Assembly: GCA_002633005.1 (NCBI GenBank)
Contig: NMRA01000330.1
Span: forward strand, 372,001 to 436,000
Length of the DNA: 64,000 nt
Reading direction: 5' to 3'
Origin: Phoronis australis
Lineage: Eukaryota; Phoronida; Phoronidae
Part shown: piece after piece, positions 12,601 through 24,889 of the stretch
How the letters are laid out: each line of letters opens with the position of its first letter
How positions within the stretch are numbered: the stretch's first letter is position 1
Translations under genes and position numbers: made by a program
The notes under the pieces: generated by a model
What the model saw: only the letters and a program-made list of their open reading frames with translations
Told to the model about the DNA's origin: nothing
Database searches by the model: none

Positions 12601-15600
12601 CCTCTCAGTCATACAACTGTCCCAGTTAGACTGTGTAACTAAACACAGCTTAACAAAGGGTTTACTGTCCTAGCTGAGAAGACAATTGTTTTATTATCCT
12701 TATGTATTCTGAATAGCGGAGCCCTTATGACACAAAATTTCAGACAAGGGACACAGAGCCGAAAGTCATTTTCAAATGAACCCGAGTAAATTTGTTGTGA
12801 CATTGATTTCAACAGGATTTAGCATTTACTGTGTAGTTCTTCACTACAGGTGGCCATTGGGATTAAAGCACAAGTACGGTAGAACGTTCCAATAAGGCAC
12901 ACAAAAAAAATAATTTTTTTGCTCAAGGTCAGAGCAGACGTAGCTAGTGGCAAAATTTAAAAGTAGGCAGTATAGGTCATCCCAAACTTAATAATCAAGA
13001 TCAACAGCAATGACCTTTAACCTTGATGTTGCCCCCTATGGGGACGTGTGAAAATGTTGCATCGGTAGCTGCTTTCAGTTATTTTAAGAACTATTTTCAG
13101 AGTTTTTCAACACAAAAAAAGCAGTTCCAAATATTCGAGAAATATGATGAACGCCAAAATCGACCAATCCATTCTCCATTATCAAGAAAATGAACCAATC
13201 TATAGCATGTTTACTGTTAGACAATTGCTAAATGGATCTTTAAGCTCACATTGTAGAGTTGTGGGCCATATTGAAAACATAAACAAATGGGCACACATGG
13301 GCACAAATGAAATAAATGAGAAATATAAAAACAGAATTATCTGGTGTAATTTTACTGTCACGAGAGGACAACCGTGAACATCTAGAACCTATCACTATGA
13401 GAATAAGTGGGTATTTAAAAACTTACAATATGGGGTAAATTGGGATAGCCTCTAAAATTCAAGCTGAAATTGAATTTTCTTGATACTGTAGATTGGTGAA
13501 TTTGGCGTTCGTCATTTTTCCCCATACATCAGACGCTGCATTTTGTAACACCAGAATATCAAGAAGACTAGGCAGCTCATAAAAAATAGAAAATAGTCAA
13601 CAACGCAAGTTTTCATGTGTAAAATTTGGTACAAGCAAAAATTTTCACAAACTGCAGATTTTTTCCCACAGCACAACATGAGCAACAACAAATGGTCACA
13701 ATTTTTCTTCCTATTACATCATAATAAAACGTAAGTTGCACTAAAAATTAAATTTGCCATTTTCAAGTTCTTAAGCTACCACCAAAAAATATGTTGGGAA
13801 ATCATCAACAGCAACAATGCTTAAAGTAAAATGAATATTCATATCACCGATTCTGTTGGATGATGGGTAATGGAAAATTACCTGTTGGAGTCATGGATCG
13901 TTTTTTGAAACCACGAGCTCTTGGTCTCGTCTCGAGACTTTCGCTGGATGGAATGGCTGGTAACTGGAATCGCCCGTATCTGTTACGTCATCACAATTGC
14001 CTTGTGCCATGTAATGTGACCTCTGTCGCATCATCACAGGGAATAAATTGTGATAGATGGCAGTCGGATCGTTGGAGGGAATAAATTCTGATAGATGGTA
14101 GTCGGATCATCAAAAGGCATAAATTCTGATACATAGTGGGTCAGATCATCAGAGGGAATAAATTCTGATAGATGGCGGTTGGATCGTCGGAGGGAATGAA
14201 TTCTGATAGATGGTTGTTGAAACAAATTCTGCGAGAAGGTGGTCAGATCATTGGAGGGAATGAATGCTGATAGATGGTGGGAAGATTGTAGCCCAAGTCT
14301 GTGTCACAACACATGGCACAAGATAATGGTAATGACGTAACAAATACAGGCAAGGCTCCAGTTACCCGTCATTCCACCCGATCAACGTCCGAGATAAGAC
14401 CGAAAGTTAACGGTTTCAAAAAACACCTGAAAAATGCAAGTCTAAAGAAACCATAACAACCAATACTGCGGTTTTCTGACTGACATGAATTCAACACAAT
14501 GCAGAGCCGCCCACCCAATTATCTTATCTATATTTTAAGGAAAATGCCAACAATCATTTCATAGTTTACTTAATATCCTAATTATATATTGCTGCAAAAA
14601 TTATAGCCACAAATTTAGTCAGCGTGAGATAGGCATGAGATTCTCAAGGCAATTTTTCTTCACTCATCTATTCATTTATTTTGCATATTCACCGATTATC
14701 ACATCATAAAAATTAATGAAAACTCTTTCTAGCCCCACTCTCCTAAATCAGGGAAACAGAACTCCGCTGCCTATGTTCATCACAGACATATGTCAAACAT
14801 AAACATAAGACTGTGTTACTAAAACTGATTCTGCAATTAGCACAAAGCCAAAATCATGATGCCGAAAACTCAATGTATGCTATGTTTGCATTTTTGCCCA
14901 GGGTCGCTTGAGATTACAGACTTCCTAATCACTGGGATTAATTTTACCTTGTTGATAACATACCACAAAAACTGGGAGTATAGAAGGTTGGAATATCATG
15001 AATTAATCGTTCTTTAATTTTAGAAAAAAATTAATCCAAAATTTGTAAATATCCTGAGTTAAAATGGTAAAGAACCGTTATCTCTTCCAGGATTTTAAGC
15101 ACGTTTTATATAGAATTCCTTTCAATGGTTTCATAAACAAATTAGAAAGTTGAGCAGACAACCCCTATCATAAGATACCTATCGTACATATAACTACAAT
15201 TCACCATACTCATCCAGATTTATGCCTACATTTGGTCAAACACCCAACCATGAAATTTCCAAATTTTCACTTTTAAATGTTCGTGCGCCATGCTTGTCTT
15301 AGCGATCACCATCAATTTATAGAAGAGAGACTCAAATAAAAAGAAAGTGCCTCTCTGAAAACCTGTATCATGAGAATATTAGCTTCCAAAATCTATGCAG
15401 CTTGCTTACCGTAGATACTAAACTGTCAAACTCTGCTCTGTAAAATGGTTCTCTTGGTGCATGCACATTTCAATATCATTGCACTAGTGTGCGAAAAAAT
15501 GGTGACAGTATTTGTGTAAGCAAATCAACTACACCTAACTTCTCATTTTGAAACATCCATGCTTGACTTAATGCCCATTGCCCAACATGTGATTTTTAAC

Positions 15601-18600
15601 TTCCTAATTTATACGCCCTGGGTGTTAATTGGGCTGAGCATGGTAAATGCTTGTAATTTCACAGGGTCTGAATTCTGCAGGTAGGCTTAGTGACCTTGTT
15701 GTAACACAGTGTAGCACATTAATTGAAACACTAGACTTTAAGATCAGCATCAACTAAAGATGACCCTGGTACTCTGCATATCAGATATCACAGACTACAG
15801 TTAGTTTACATCACATGTACCTAAGAGACATCAGACAAGGCTAGAACAGCCATGCTAGGCCATAAATCACAGTGCGGATTGTGTATGGAGCCACTTTTAT
15901 CACTGAACTTAGTGCCATGGTCAAATTTCTTGATTAACAATTTGTAAAACAGAATCATAAGCTCTCATAAAGAGTGTGATTTAGTAATATAACTCAACAA
16001 TCTTTAAACTAGAACACCCAAGACACAAAACGGCTATGACACAGGGCTCGGTGCATTTCGTAAATAAACTCGAGTGAAAAGTAAGTGCAATCAAATGGTT
16101 TGGTTGTAATACATGGCGAAAGCTTGCGAAGTCTTGTGTGAACTTACTCAACCTTCACAAGTTTCTTCACACTGCGAAAGGTAGACCACTAGTCTTGCCA
16201 TTTCTAAATGAGACTGAAAAAATGTTTTTAGACTTCCTAACGGGTTATTAGATTTGACGATAGCTATGAAACAGCAAACCTCATTCTGTTCTTATCATAT
16301 TATGTCTGCCAGAAATTGGGTGAAATTAAGGCCAGTGATTTTAACAATTGAATAATTATGCTTAAACTATTTGCCATTTATCGATGGAGCTTAGTTCCAC
16401 TAGTAAAGCATTGGACTGCGACCGCAGGAGTTGTGAGTTGGATGCCATGTTGGGACTCCATAGAAAACCACTTTTCTCACTGACGAAGTCTAACATTATT
16501 GTGGTAGACTCCTTCAACTTATAATGTCACTTGAAGTCTAACATTATATTGTAGTAGACTCCATCACCTAATAATATATTGTCACTTGAAGTCTAATTAA
16601 CATTATTGTGGTGGACTCCTTCACCTTATAATGTCACCTGAAGTCTAACATTATTGTAGTAGACTCCTTCACCTCATACACTTCAAGTCTAACATTATTG
16701 TGGTAGACTCCTCCAACTTATAATGTCATTTGAAGTCTAACATTATATTGTAGTAGACTCCATCACCTAATAATATATTGTCACTTGAAGTCTTAACATT
16801 ATTGTGGTAGACTCCTTCACCTCATAATATTACTTGAAGTCTAACATTATTGTGGTAGACTCCTTCAACTTATAATGTCATTTGAAGTCTAACATTATAT
16901 TGTAGTAGACTCCATCACCTAATAATATATTGTCACTTGAAGTCTTAACATTATTGTGGTAGACTCCTTCACCTCATAATGTTACTTGAAGTCTTATAGT
17001 AGATTCCTTCACCTCATAATATCACTTCAAGTCTAACATTTTTGTGGTAAACTCCTTCACCTTATATACCATCATCAACTTACAACCCATAACCCTTTAA
17101 ATCCTATTAATGAACCAGTCTAACAAAAAGTGACACCACTTCAGTCTCATTTGTGTCACAATAAATAAAGGCCATATACACCCCTCATTTTACCCATGAC
17201 CCAAAAACAAGTTTAAGGCCTCCTCTACTAAAAACTAAAAAATTGAGATCGTGACACTGTCAAATTATGACTGCAAAGAGAAAAAGCAAGCAGTTTCTAT
17301 AGAACATTACGGTGGGTTTTTAACAGAAGAAAGGTAGAAATACATGACGCTATCAGAAAGCATAGGTGCTAAGATAGGACCCCTTTCTTTCTAACATACT
17401 GAAGATGTGGTGAGGCCAAGGTAGTTCATTCGTTTCTTTTCCGTGCTTGAATCTAAGATCAGGGTTTCATGGATATTATTATTTAGAGGTAATAGCAGTT
17501 GCCAATTACAATATTAACAATCTGTCATGACTGTGCATGGAATAAATGTGTTTTAAAAATAATTAAAAGTATTTGTGCAAAGCCTTAAAGCGTAAATAAA
17601 CCTGAATTCTCTCCAAGAAGCAAACTTTTCATTTATACCACAAGATTGGCCTCAGTTTGTAGCTCACTCAGACGAGAAGCTACTTCTGGATTTGCAAAGG
17701 ACTGGCTTTATTTTTTCATTGACACCATGTTCAGTGCATAAAATGACAGACCGTGACACGCAAACTTTTAGAGCTTCAGTTTCAAGCACTAACAAACTGT
17801 CAGTTCTTTCGAAGTCCAGAAAGCACTTCCAATTTGACCAGAGAACAATAGGGACGAAAAGTGCGACGTCAGCGTACTGTTGTAGTCTAGGACCTCACTT
17901 CTAAATGTAGATTTTTCAGACTACACCAAGAAACATCGATTATTGCCAACCAAATACTTTGAACAGTGATGTGTGCCAATAGGGGATATTTCAAGCAATG
18001 ACAACACTCCACATTTATTTCCAGATCGTTTTGTTCTAATGTTACACACAAGGAAGTGAGCCAAAAATAATTAAGACATAATAGCATAATCAATACAATA
18101 TCCAAGTGTCGTATCCATAACTACAGGTCATGAGATATTTTATGTCATCTAGGAAATAAAAACTAATCAGAGGTGTGCAGACTTTCACATATAGGAAGAA
18201 AAAAATGCCACACAAACATGCACAATTTATTGAACCGGGTACAGGGGGAGGCCTGGGGGGTCTGGAAGGCCTGGGGGTTCACAGTAGAACATGGTTCAAA
18301 GGTCACAACAATCTGCCACAACTGTACAATAAATTTCATCAGAAAAAGTTTGTTTCATAAACCAAATATCACTTTACAAAATTAATGCACCCGGAAAACC
18401 ACACAGTTAAATAGTGTTTCCATGAAAAGTGTTTAAAGCTGCATTTTGCCCATTTGGTTGCAAATTTTGAATTCTTAACTGAAGCACTTTGGGGTTTAAA
18501 ATGATTGCCATTCATATCCCATCTTGAATTACTATCAAATGAGCTGGCAAATCATAATTAATATGCAATTTTAGGGTTGGCAAAGTCTAATAAACTGAAG

Positions 18601-18972
18601 TGTTATCTTGGGGATGTTGATGGTTTAGACATTCTTGTTGGTAATGGAAATTGAATCCTATCACAGTAAGAACTATTATGAGACTGATTTTAGGACATTA
18701 AAAAGCCTTTAGAATTTAATTTTCGTTTTTAGACAGCTAAATAGGGCAAAATAAGGCTTTTAAGTTTTAATGACAGATCTTACGGTTGCATCTTGCCCAG
18801 AGTAGTGACCAAGGACTGTACTTCCACCTGGATGTTTTAGAGCCCACTTGGACACGTCATACACTTGATCGTCGATGACCAGCCAACGGTCGCCCTTGTT
18901 AGTGTGCTTGGAGACCTCATCCCACGAAAATTCCTGGAGTTTTTGATTTGCTCCTTGTCCACCACGACCCAT
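563..18972 (-). CDS. Front-end fatty acid desaturase (FADS-like, cytochrome b5 fusion), 11 coding exons, 436 aa
   Basis: Membrane enzyme of the endoplasmic reticulum that adds a double bond between an existing one and the carboxyl end of acyl chains (delta-5/delta-6 type). Exons in transcript order: 18784-18972, 11607-11753, 9417-9563 (or its copy 7952-8098), 6953-7048, 6416-6475, 5674-5800, 4784-4961, 2925-3024, 2287-2366, 1612-1737, 563-623. All borders are GT-AG and phases agree (1311 nt including TGA). An N-terminal cytochrome b5 domain carries the heme motif HPGG (residues 47-50). Histidine boxes follow: HDFGH (167-171), HYQHH (204-208) and QIEHH (371-375); Gln in box 3 is the front-end hallmark. 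Hydrophobic segments lie in exons 3, 4 and 7. Length fits the usual 440 or so. Regioselectivity cannot be read from sequence. One exon is present twice and a copy of the penultimate exon lies beyond the stop codon, probably through assembly. Confidence 0.93.
5245..5600 (-). mobile_element. Penelope-like retroelement remnant (C-terminal endonuclease region)
   Basis: Lies in the desaturase intron 4962-5673, in the same orientation as the gene. Reading the minus strand from about 5585 gives [19 protein letters not shown], one in-frame TAG, then [19 protein letters not shown], ending in a stop at 5366-5368. This resembles the C-terminal part of the GIY-YIG endonuclease region of Penelope-like elements (EHL..D..SH..HL then LHI.W..P.LN.Q). 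Further on (about 5245-5285) is the motif CTGAGGATGGTGTTGAATAA followed by CACCGAAAC, of the kind seen near the ends of these elements. Truncated at the 5' side and not coding-competent. Confidence 0.62.
6176..6222. repeat. Two-copy direct repeat, 27-bp period
   Basis: GATAAGCCAACTTGTAGAGC occurs at 6176 and again at 6203 inside a desaturase intron. The surrounding 6030-6300 resembles 17620-17860 (shared GACGAGAAG, ACCATG.TCA.TGCATAA and AATTTGACCA blocks), so this is a diverged interspersed repeat. Confidence 0.55.
7262..8434. repeat. Large local duplication, left copy (pairs with 8448-9899)
   Basis: About 1.17 kb, roughly 98% identical by eye to 8448-9899, ending at the N in 8435. It lacks a segment of about 278 bp present in the right copy. 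Contains the left copy of desaturase exon 3. Confidence 0.85.
7952..8098 (-). CDS. Desaturase exon 3, left-hand copy (duplicate)
   Basis: Same length, phase, splice sites and protein as 9417-9563. It lies in the left half of a duplicated block whose inner junction is a lone N at 8435. Most likely the second haplotype retained by the assembler; a true duplicated or mutually exclusive exon is the alternative. Confidence 0.7.
8448..9899. repeat. Large local duplication, right copy with extra 278 bp
   Basis: Matches 7262-8434 but carries an additional segment at about 9023-9300 where the left copy has only a short T run. Contains the right copy of desaturase exon 3. The extra segment shows no recognisable coding or terminal repeat; it looks like an insertion/deletion polymorphism. 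Confidence 0.85.
9417..9563 (-). CDS. Desaturase exon 3, right-hand copy
   Basis: 49 codons encoding a strongly hydrophobic stretch (GLFKSS... to ...YATTQ) that matches the first membrane helices between the b5 domain and histidine box 1. Borders are TTTCAG/GGC and CAG/GTAATG, phase 0 at both ends. An essentially identical exon lies at 7952-8098. Only one copy is needed for a normal-length desaturase; including both would keep frame but duplicate a membrane segment. Confidence 0.8.
10540..11430. repeat. Degenerate tandem repeat, unit about 110-165 bp, about 6 copies
   Basis: Recurring blocks in one orientation: a CC.ACAGGGGT..T-like block near 10742, 10880, 11046, 11205 and 11318, each followed by a GTC(A)AATCTGT.CGAAAATC-like block and then a GGCACA-like block. 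ACAATAATC.ATGGACAAA blocks appear near 10570 and 11165. Copies are strongly diverged, so this is an old satellite-like array in the intron between desaturase exons 2 and 3. Confidence 0.55.
12271..12370. repeat. Short degenerate tandem repeat, about 20-bp unit
   Basis: Five to six degenerate copies of a unit like ATGCAATGCATCTTGATAT. It is responsible for the overlapping spurious reading frames here on both strands. Confidence 0.7.
14034..14280. repeat. Minisatellite, about 40-bp unit, about 6 copies
   Basis: Unit begins GGGAATAAATTCTGATAGAT and continues with GGTGGTCGGATCATCGGA. Copies vary by substitutions and one truncated unit. Intronic. The 63-residue repetitive frame on the minus strand is a by-product. 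Confidence 0.85.
16383..16480 (+). repeat. tRNA-derived SINE head (diverged)
   Basis: Contains a tRNA-like string with TTAGTTCCACTAGTAAAGCA (A-box region), GGACTGCGACCGCAGGAG (anticodon-arm-like stem) and GTGAGTTGGATGCC (decayed B box). It does not fold as an intact tRNA. It sits directly before a minisatellite, which may have grown from the element's tail. Confidence 0.5.
16484..17066. repeat. Minisatellite with higher-order repeat, about 50-bp unit, about 12 copies
   Basis: Unit like GAAGTCTAACATTATTGTGG then TAGACTCCTTCACCTCATAA. Three unit variants recur in order, giving a higher-order period of 152 bp: the block starting CTTATAATGTCATTTGAAG at 16717 is repeated at 16869. Lies in the first desaturase intron. 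Confidence 0.9.
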
Positions 18973-19004
18973 AGTTGGTTCTACGTACGGTCAACAGAAG
19001 GCAC
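18784..19004 (-). CDS. Desaturase first coding exon: start codon and cytochrome b5 domain
   Basis: Coding part is 18784-18972 (63 codons), starting [10 protein letters not shown]. It contains the conserved b5 pattern: W at residue 30, VYDV at 37-40, and HPGG at 47-50, with a second candidate heme ligand His at 56. The donor is GTAAGA after Thr63. Just upstream of the ATG, at 19004/19005, a pyrimidine-AG acceptor suggests a 5' untranslated exon further right and only about 32 nt of leader in this exon. I could not place the upstream exon or promoter. Confidence 0.88.
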
Positions 19005-22000
19005 CTGAAACAGAACAAACACAACCAAATTGAGACTTCCCATTTCAACATGACATATCCATTAAAATACTTAAATGCTGGTACATTTCATCTAAAAATA
19101 TTTAAGTTATCTTAAGATGTAGTTGCATGCTCCTAACTATGCTTATTAATAGCAGGAACTAAATGAAAATGCTATTTGAACATCATCTACGCTAAACAAA
19201 GTGCAGTTGAATTCAGTGCCAACTTGTAAATTAATGTGAAAGCAAAAAATTCTGAAAACAGGTGACCTTTGCATTAATGGTGTACCTTGGGGGCTCATAT
19301 AGCCAGCATCATGCAGTGTCATTTCCCCAAACCACACTCGAAAACTTAAAAACTGGTCACGGCACAGAATCTTCAAAGACATCCAGAAATGCAAATGTTT
19401 CATCGCCTTCAATATAGAAACCTATTTGCCAAATTTCATGAAAATCCATCCAAGAATTATGAAGATACAGAGGCAACTGTAAAAAAATAAAATTGCCAAA
19501 AGGGGGCACAGCAGCAGTCGGATCGGTCCGAAAGTCGTCATCTGTCGTCAGCTTCATAGGAATGTACATCTGCCAAATCTCATTAAGATCCTGCAAGGGG
19601 TTTAGGAGATCTACAGCTGCAGACGCCCAGACAGAGGTGACGGCAATAATTGCACCCACATAAATATGTGGGCGCATAAAAAAAGCATTTTTTGGCCGTA
19701 AAAACGACACTGTTCCCTTAAGACTCTTTTATACTGACTTAAATCTGGTCTGCGTTGACGAAAACTGCATAGTTGACTGAACCGTTCATAGAGGCTTTGG
19801 TAGTTAACGGACATCGAAGTAAACTGTAGGTGACGCTGTTGTCACTAAATCAATCGCAAGGAAGCGCTGATGCATCGCGTACACGCTCAGATTTTTTTAA
19901 TGGGACAATTTATTAACATTTACACGTGGTAATTAACATAAAACTTATTTCTAATTCGATTGGGGAATATTCGAGCAAAAAATAAACAACTAGCGACGAT
20001 ACTAGCCTTTCATTGTTCGGTTGACTATGAACTTGACCGTTCATACTTTACCGCAGCGTCGATGCTCCGCTTTTAAATCCACCAGTATACTGCAAAGTTA
20101 ACTGGCGCAGCTAACTGTGATCAAGGACCAAAGTTACGTTCATACTGACCGCAACACCCCAAAACATCGACGCTTCAACGTTAGAATAAAAGGACCCTTA
20201 AGCAGAAAATAACATCCCATACCAACCACAAAACAAGAACTGTTAACTCGCCTATTTCACAACTTGATTTTTCATGATGCGACACAGAATTAATCGTGAT
20301 TAAGTCAAAAGGGTTGTCCTACGGTAATAGCCATATCACTAAAGAAACATAGCTCTGAAGCTGCTGTGAACATTCCTTTAGTTAAAAGAATGATTTTTGA
20401 TTTATACTACTTGCCATGATAAAATTGGTCTTTCTGTAGTTTGCTCCTTGACACAGATTAGAAGCCATCGGTGACCAGTTTAACATACATACCTGATTAT
20501 AATAATGGGTTAAAACTAGTGATGGCACACACCCCAAGATAGTAGGTGATAGCTCTCAGTAGCGCTCAACACAGCGAAAATGTCCACTCAAAAATACAAA
20601 AGATTGCATATTTGTCAACCGTATTCTCAAATTTGGACTCGTAAGCATCCGCTCGGAACCTGCACGAGTGATACGAGTGAGGTAAATTTTGTACTATTTT
20701 ACTTTTTTCACTCACGTTTTAGATCTTTTACTCTCTTATGTTGAACCCTCCTTGGCATAGAATGTGTTTATATTAAAAAATGAGGCCACATTGGAACTTC
20801 ATGCACTACAGAAATTAACATTTCCTCACACAAATTTATACACAAAGTTATGATAGAATAAATTATCAAGCTAACAACAACCTGATCAAAAATATGAAAA
20901 ACAGGTGCTACCTTACAAAGGACAGAATTTTCAGACAAAAAAATTCATGGGACCAGCTTAAACTGACGCATTCCCATGTTAAAAGTCAAGGGGATGTTAA
21001 ACAAACATGAGTATGACCACTCCAGTGTCCAGTGTCATCTTTTAACAAAATATCAAACTGACAAATTGTTCAACATCGTTGAGTTAAGCTACATGGCATT
21101 CATATCTGCCGCGTCCAAGACACGTGTGCTGTCTATGAGTGCAATTATGCACCCATTAAATTCTCAATTTAGGAATATGTCGAACTAACAAAATTATCAT
21201 ACGCTGGTCCTTATTTAATATTTGCGATAGTCTTTTCATTCGCCTTTCTACATAATCTCGATTTCGAATTTTATAAAGGGTGAAGAAAGACCATGTCAAT
21301 TTCTTAATTTATGACTTTTTCCTGTTTCACACATCCCACCATTCTTCCCTATATCAACATCACCCCTCCTCCATCTTCACAAATTAATTCCCCATTTCAC
21401 TTTGTTTTAAGACACTCGTTCAATGTTTTCAAAGCTCAAAAGGAAAAATAATTATTTTTCTACAAGATTGAGGGATCAATATTCTTGTTTTGTCAAACAA
21501 ACATAAAATCTGGCGATGTAAATCTTAAGCTATGAAATCAATTCACATAAATGACACAAAACACTGAAAAAAACAACCATGACACCAGACAGTGCATATG
21601 TGACAGAAATACTGAATAAAGTAGGTCACAGATTGCTGCCATTTAAAAAATATTCAGCATAGCTTTTTCATCACAAAGCATGTCATCGCGGAGCTGAGTA
21701 GAATTAACATGTTGAGTCTATAAGAACAGCAACTTGTCACGTATTCATTTTAGGACTATTGTTATTTCATAGAGTATATATCAGGAAGTTCATGAATTCT
21801 TTTAGCATCAGTCATTTTCCAAAAAATGAGCATGTCTTTACAAACATGCAAGACCAAAGACTGCCGTTAAAATGTCTAATTCTAAAATCAGTATTTAATA
21901 TATAATATAGATTGCAGAGCATAACTTTTCAACAGAGCAAGCACGGTGCATTTTGCTTTGATATGTCATGATCTTCTGGCCTGATGTTATATTCTTAGGT

Positions 22001-24462
22001 GTAAAAAAAATTTACTTGAATTCTTCAACTCTGCAAAGTAAAAATAGCAACTACTATTGCCGTAAACACATTTTATTAGCTGAATTCTTGTATTTTGATA
22101 GGTGAGACGGCCGAACAAATTAACCATACGTCTGCCACACTGTACGTGACATTCCGTACAAATTTAACACACGACTGTCAAGTGATTCTTTACTTTAAAT
22201 AAAAATAACCACTGGGATTTGAAAATACGAGTAGAATATTGACCTCATTTGTACTGCACAGACACTGCCCGAAGTTCGGCAGTTCTTTTATCTTTTTGAG
22301 TCATTGCTTTTTACAAGTGCAATCTAGAAATACGAGGGCAGAATACGCCGTCACTCGTATTTCTGAGCAGAAATTTTCAAGCTATACCAAAAAAGGAATT
22401 CGTAAAATAAAGAAAAACAAAGTTGTTCAATTTCTATTTTGCTTTACATCATAATAATGATGTGCTTATCATGCTTAATGACAATCCAACATGCGCGTCT
22501 GAAAGGATGTCTAATTATAACCAGGAAGTACTGCTAACTTAAGGCAAAAAATCAAAACATTGGGTGCATTTTGTCTTCATTCAATAAGAAAGCAATTTAA
22601 ATCATTAAAATTTTTGCTATTGATATTTAGGAAGCCAGGCCGTTCAGCAGTTGCTGTAGTTGGACAACGCTTCTCTACATCAACCGGTGTCACTGTCAAC
22701 AATTGATATCTCAAAAGTTGATCTAAGCTCCTATTGTGTGGTACACAGCAATTATCGCATTAGCGATGTATGCAGGGCAATAAAACACTAGCTGAAATAA
22801 ATTTAAATGTTAAGAACAGAAACTAGTACATTTTTAATTTGTTTGGCTCCTGAAATTGAATTCCTCATGAAATAAAAAGATAGTGTAGAATCCTTCTTTC
22901 GTGGAAGAAATATGATAAAAATTAGTCAAAAGGCTGCGATGGGTTTTTATTTCTTGACAACAGTTTTGAGTGCATACGTGTTTGCATTGGTGGTAGATAA
23001 TTGGCATTTGCCTCGTGACATCGGACAAAACTGAAACAGCCTGACGCTCATCAAAAAAGACTAATATCAGGCCTTAGAAAACTTGGTGTCGTCTGCAACA
23101 TGGACTAAACCGGAGTTCAAGTTGTGATGAAATCGGCATGTCTAATTTCCTGCATGCGGCAGGCAACCCAGGCATCTGACACCAATCTCCACCACACAGG
23201 CCAACTTAGCCCACGATCTCACTTAGTGGACATTTCAATAAGGCTCCTGCATAGATGGCAATTCTGCCTCATTATTTCAATGCACATTGTCTATAACCCC
23301 TTGGAACCCTATTTCGGGCCAATGAATACATCTGAACATACCAACTGTTAGCAGGTTTGAATCCCGTGAACATCAGAAGGACTTAATTGAAATCATGGAC
23401 TGCGGTCATATGAAGGCGCCAGTCCGTGGACATCCCGTGAACATAAATTAGGACATCATTAATGAATGGTGAGCAGTCATCTGAATTGTGAATAATCCAC
23501 AAAGCAATGGAAATGCCATGAGCTAATAAACAAATTGAAAAATAGTAATTCTATTCATTATGAGAGTGAAAATTTTCTACATTGGACCCTAACTTCTCAG
23601 AATTTCCATGCAGCACAGGTGCTGGCGACTCAGTAGACAGAGCTCTGAACAGAGCTCTGGTGAAGTTGTCTCATGATTCATTTGTTATTTATAAATAACT
23701 CACTAGGGTATGAGCAGCAAAGCTCTCCATAACTCTGATCTCAAATAGTGTAAGTGTTAGTGATGGTTGTTATGTAACCAAGGAATGCCAAGAGTTTCAG
23801 TCGAGCTTCAACTAGTTTTATAACTAATCACCAGACTTTGGCCACAAGATATGCAGGCATAAAAACCACAAAGTTGTCAGAACCATTTACAAAACACCAA
23901 AAAACGTGCATAAAGATTGTACCGATTCACTGAATTTGAATTTTTTCGGTGTAACTTACGCAATCAAATATCAGGCCACCACTAGACACTACCCTAGCGC
24001 CGGCTCACGTAGCGGTCATGTTGTAATCAGGTGATGTCGCCGGGCGACCAACATGCGAACATATGATAAAAAATACAGCAAAATGAAACAATCCCAGTTC
24101 TTTAGGCTTCTCAGAAGTAATCATAATAGCTTAACCTACCTTTTGGTTTGTTTTGCACTAAATGACGTGAACCGAAAGTGGCCAAGAATTGACAAAATTC
24201 AGCACAAAAGAAACGTCAAATGACCGGCAGACATACTTCCGGATGACCTACTTTCGATGACCCCGCTCAACATGAGCGCTTCCCTGTGACACAAGTCATA
24301 ACTAAAATACTGAAAGCTGAAGTGACGTGAGACTGCTCGTGAGGTGACGCACTGGCCGGTAGGAATGCCATTGCACACCACCTCCAGTATATTTTGAATT
24401 TAGAAAATTGCTTGTGCGCCTTTGTGAACTTGTGGCCTGTATATGCTTGGGAAGCCACAGGT

Positions 24463-24615
24463 ACCAATGGCGGATATAAGGGCCGGGAAGGGGAGGGGGG
24501 GGCAAGGATCTCCCAGATTCCATTTGGCACCGAGAGTTCAGGGGTGCGAATGTCTGACAGGCAAATCCTGCCTATTCCTCTGCCCCTCGACTCAAAATCC
24601 TGGATCTGCCCATGT
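24463..24615 (-). mobile_element. MITE-like element, same family as 55829-56150
   Basis: About 150 bp bounded by TGGCGGATATAAGG at the left and ATCCTGGATCTGCCCATG at the right, which are imperfect inverted repeats. Read on the minus strand, it shares blocks in order with 55829-56150: GGATT.(T)GAGT, TTCGCACC.CGAACT, TGCCAAAT, AATCTGGGAGA, CTTGCCCCCCCTCCCC and ATCCGCCA.TGG. Non-coding. Confidence 0.7.
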
Positions 24616-24889
24616 GTACTGCTCAAAAAGGGGCTGTTGACGATCTGTGGTCATTATTGAGCAAACGAGGAACTCAAGAATTTTAATTTGTTAGACATTT
24701 AAATAGGCCTAAGAGAAACTCGACTGCACAATAGCTGGTACAGTTTTCCGAAGTGCGAACCATTCATTTAATTAACGAGAACGCGCAACTTCAGAGCAAG
24801 TTTAAGCCGAATTTGTTAGAAATTTGGAAGCCCCAAATAGGCATGTGGACAGTGCCCTGCAGAAGTGCGTCAATAGAGATTTAAACCAC

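Larger units (their letters stand above)
11754..18783 (-). other. Desaturase intron 1 (7.0 kb)
   Basis: Between the b5 exon and exon 2. Contains the repeats listed at 12271, 14034, 16383 and 16484 and a diverged repeat at 17620-17860. I see no coding exon in it. Confidence 0.7.

Noticed and set aside
16383-16480. Possible functional tRNA gene
   Set aside because: Anticodon-arm and box-like strings are present, but acceptor and D/T stems do not pair; it fits a SINE head better.
16484-17066. CRISPR-like array
   Set aside because: Repeats are contiguous 50-bp minisatellite units without unique spacers, in an animal intron.
19357-19710. 117-residue minus-strand frame upstream of the desaturase
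   Set aside because: No domain, no splice support, and part of it overlaps repeat sequence related to the element at 36158.
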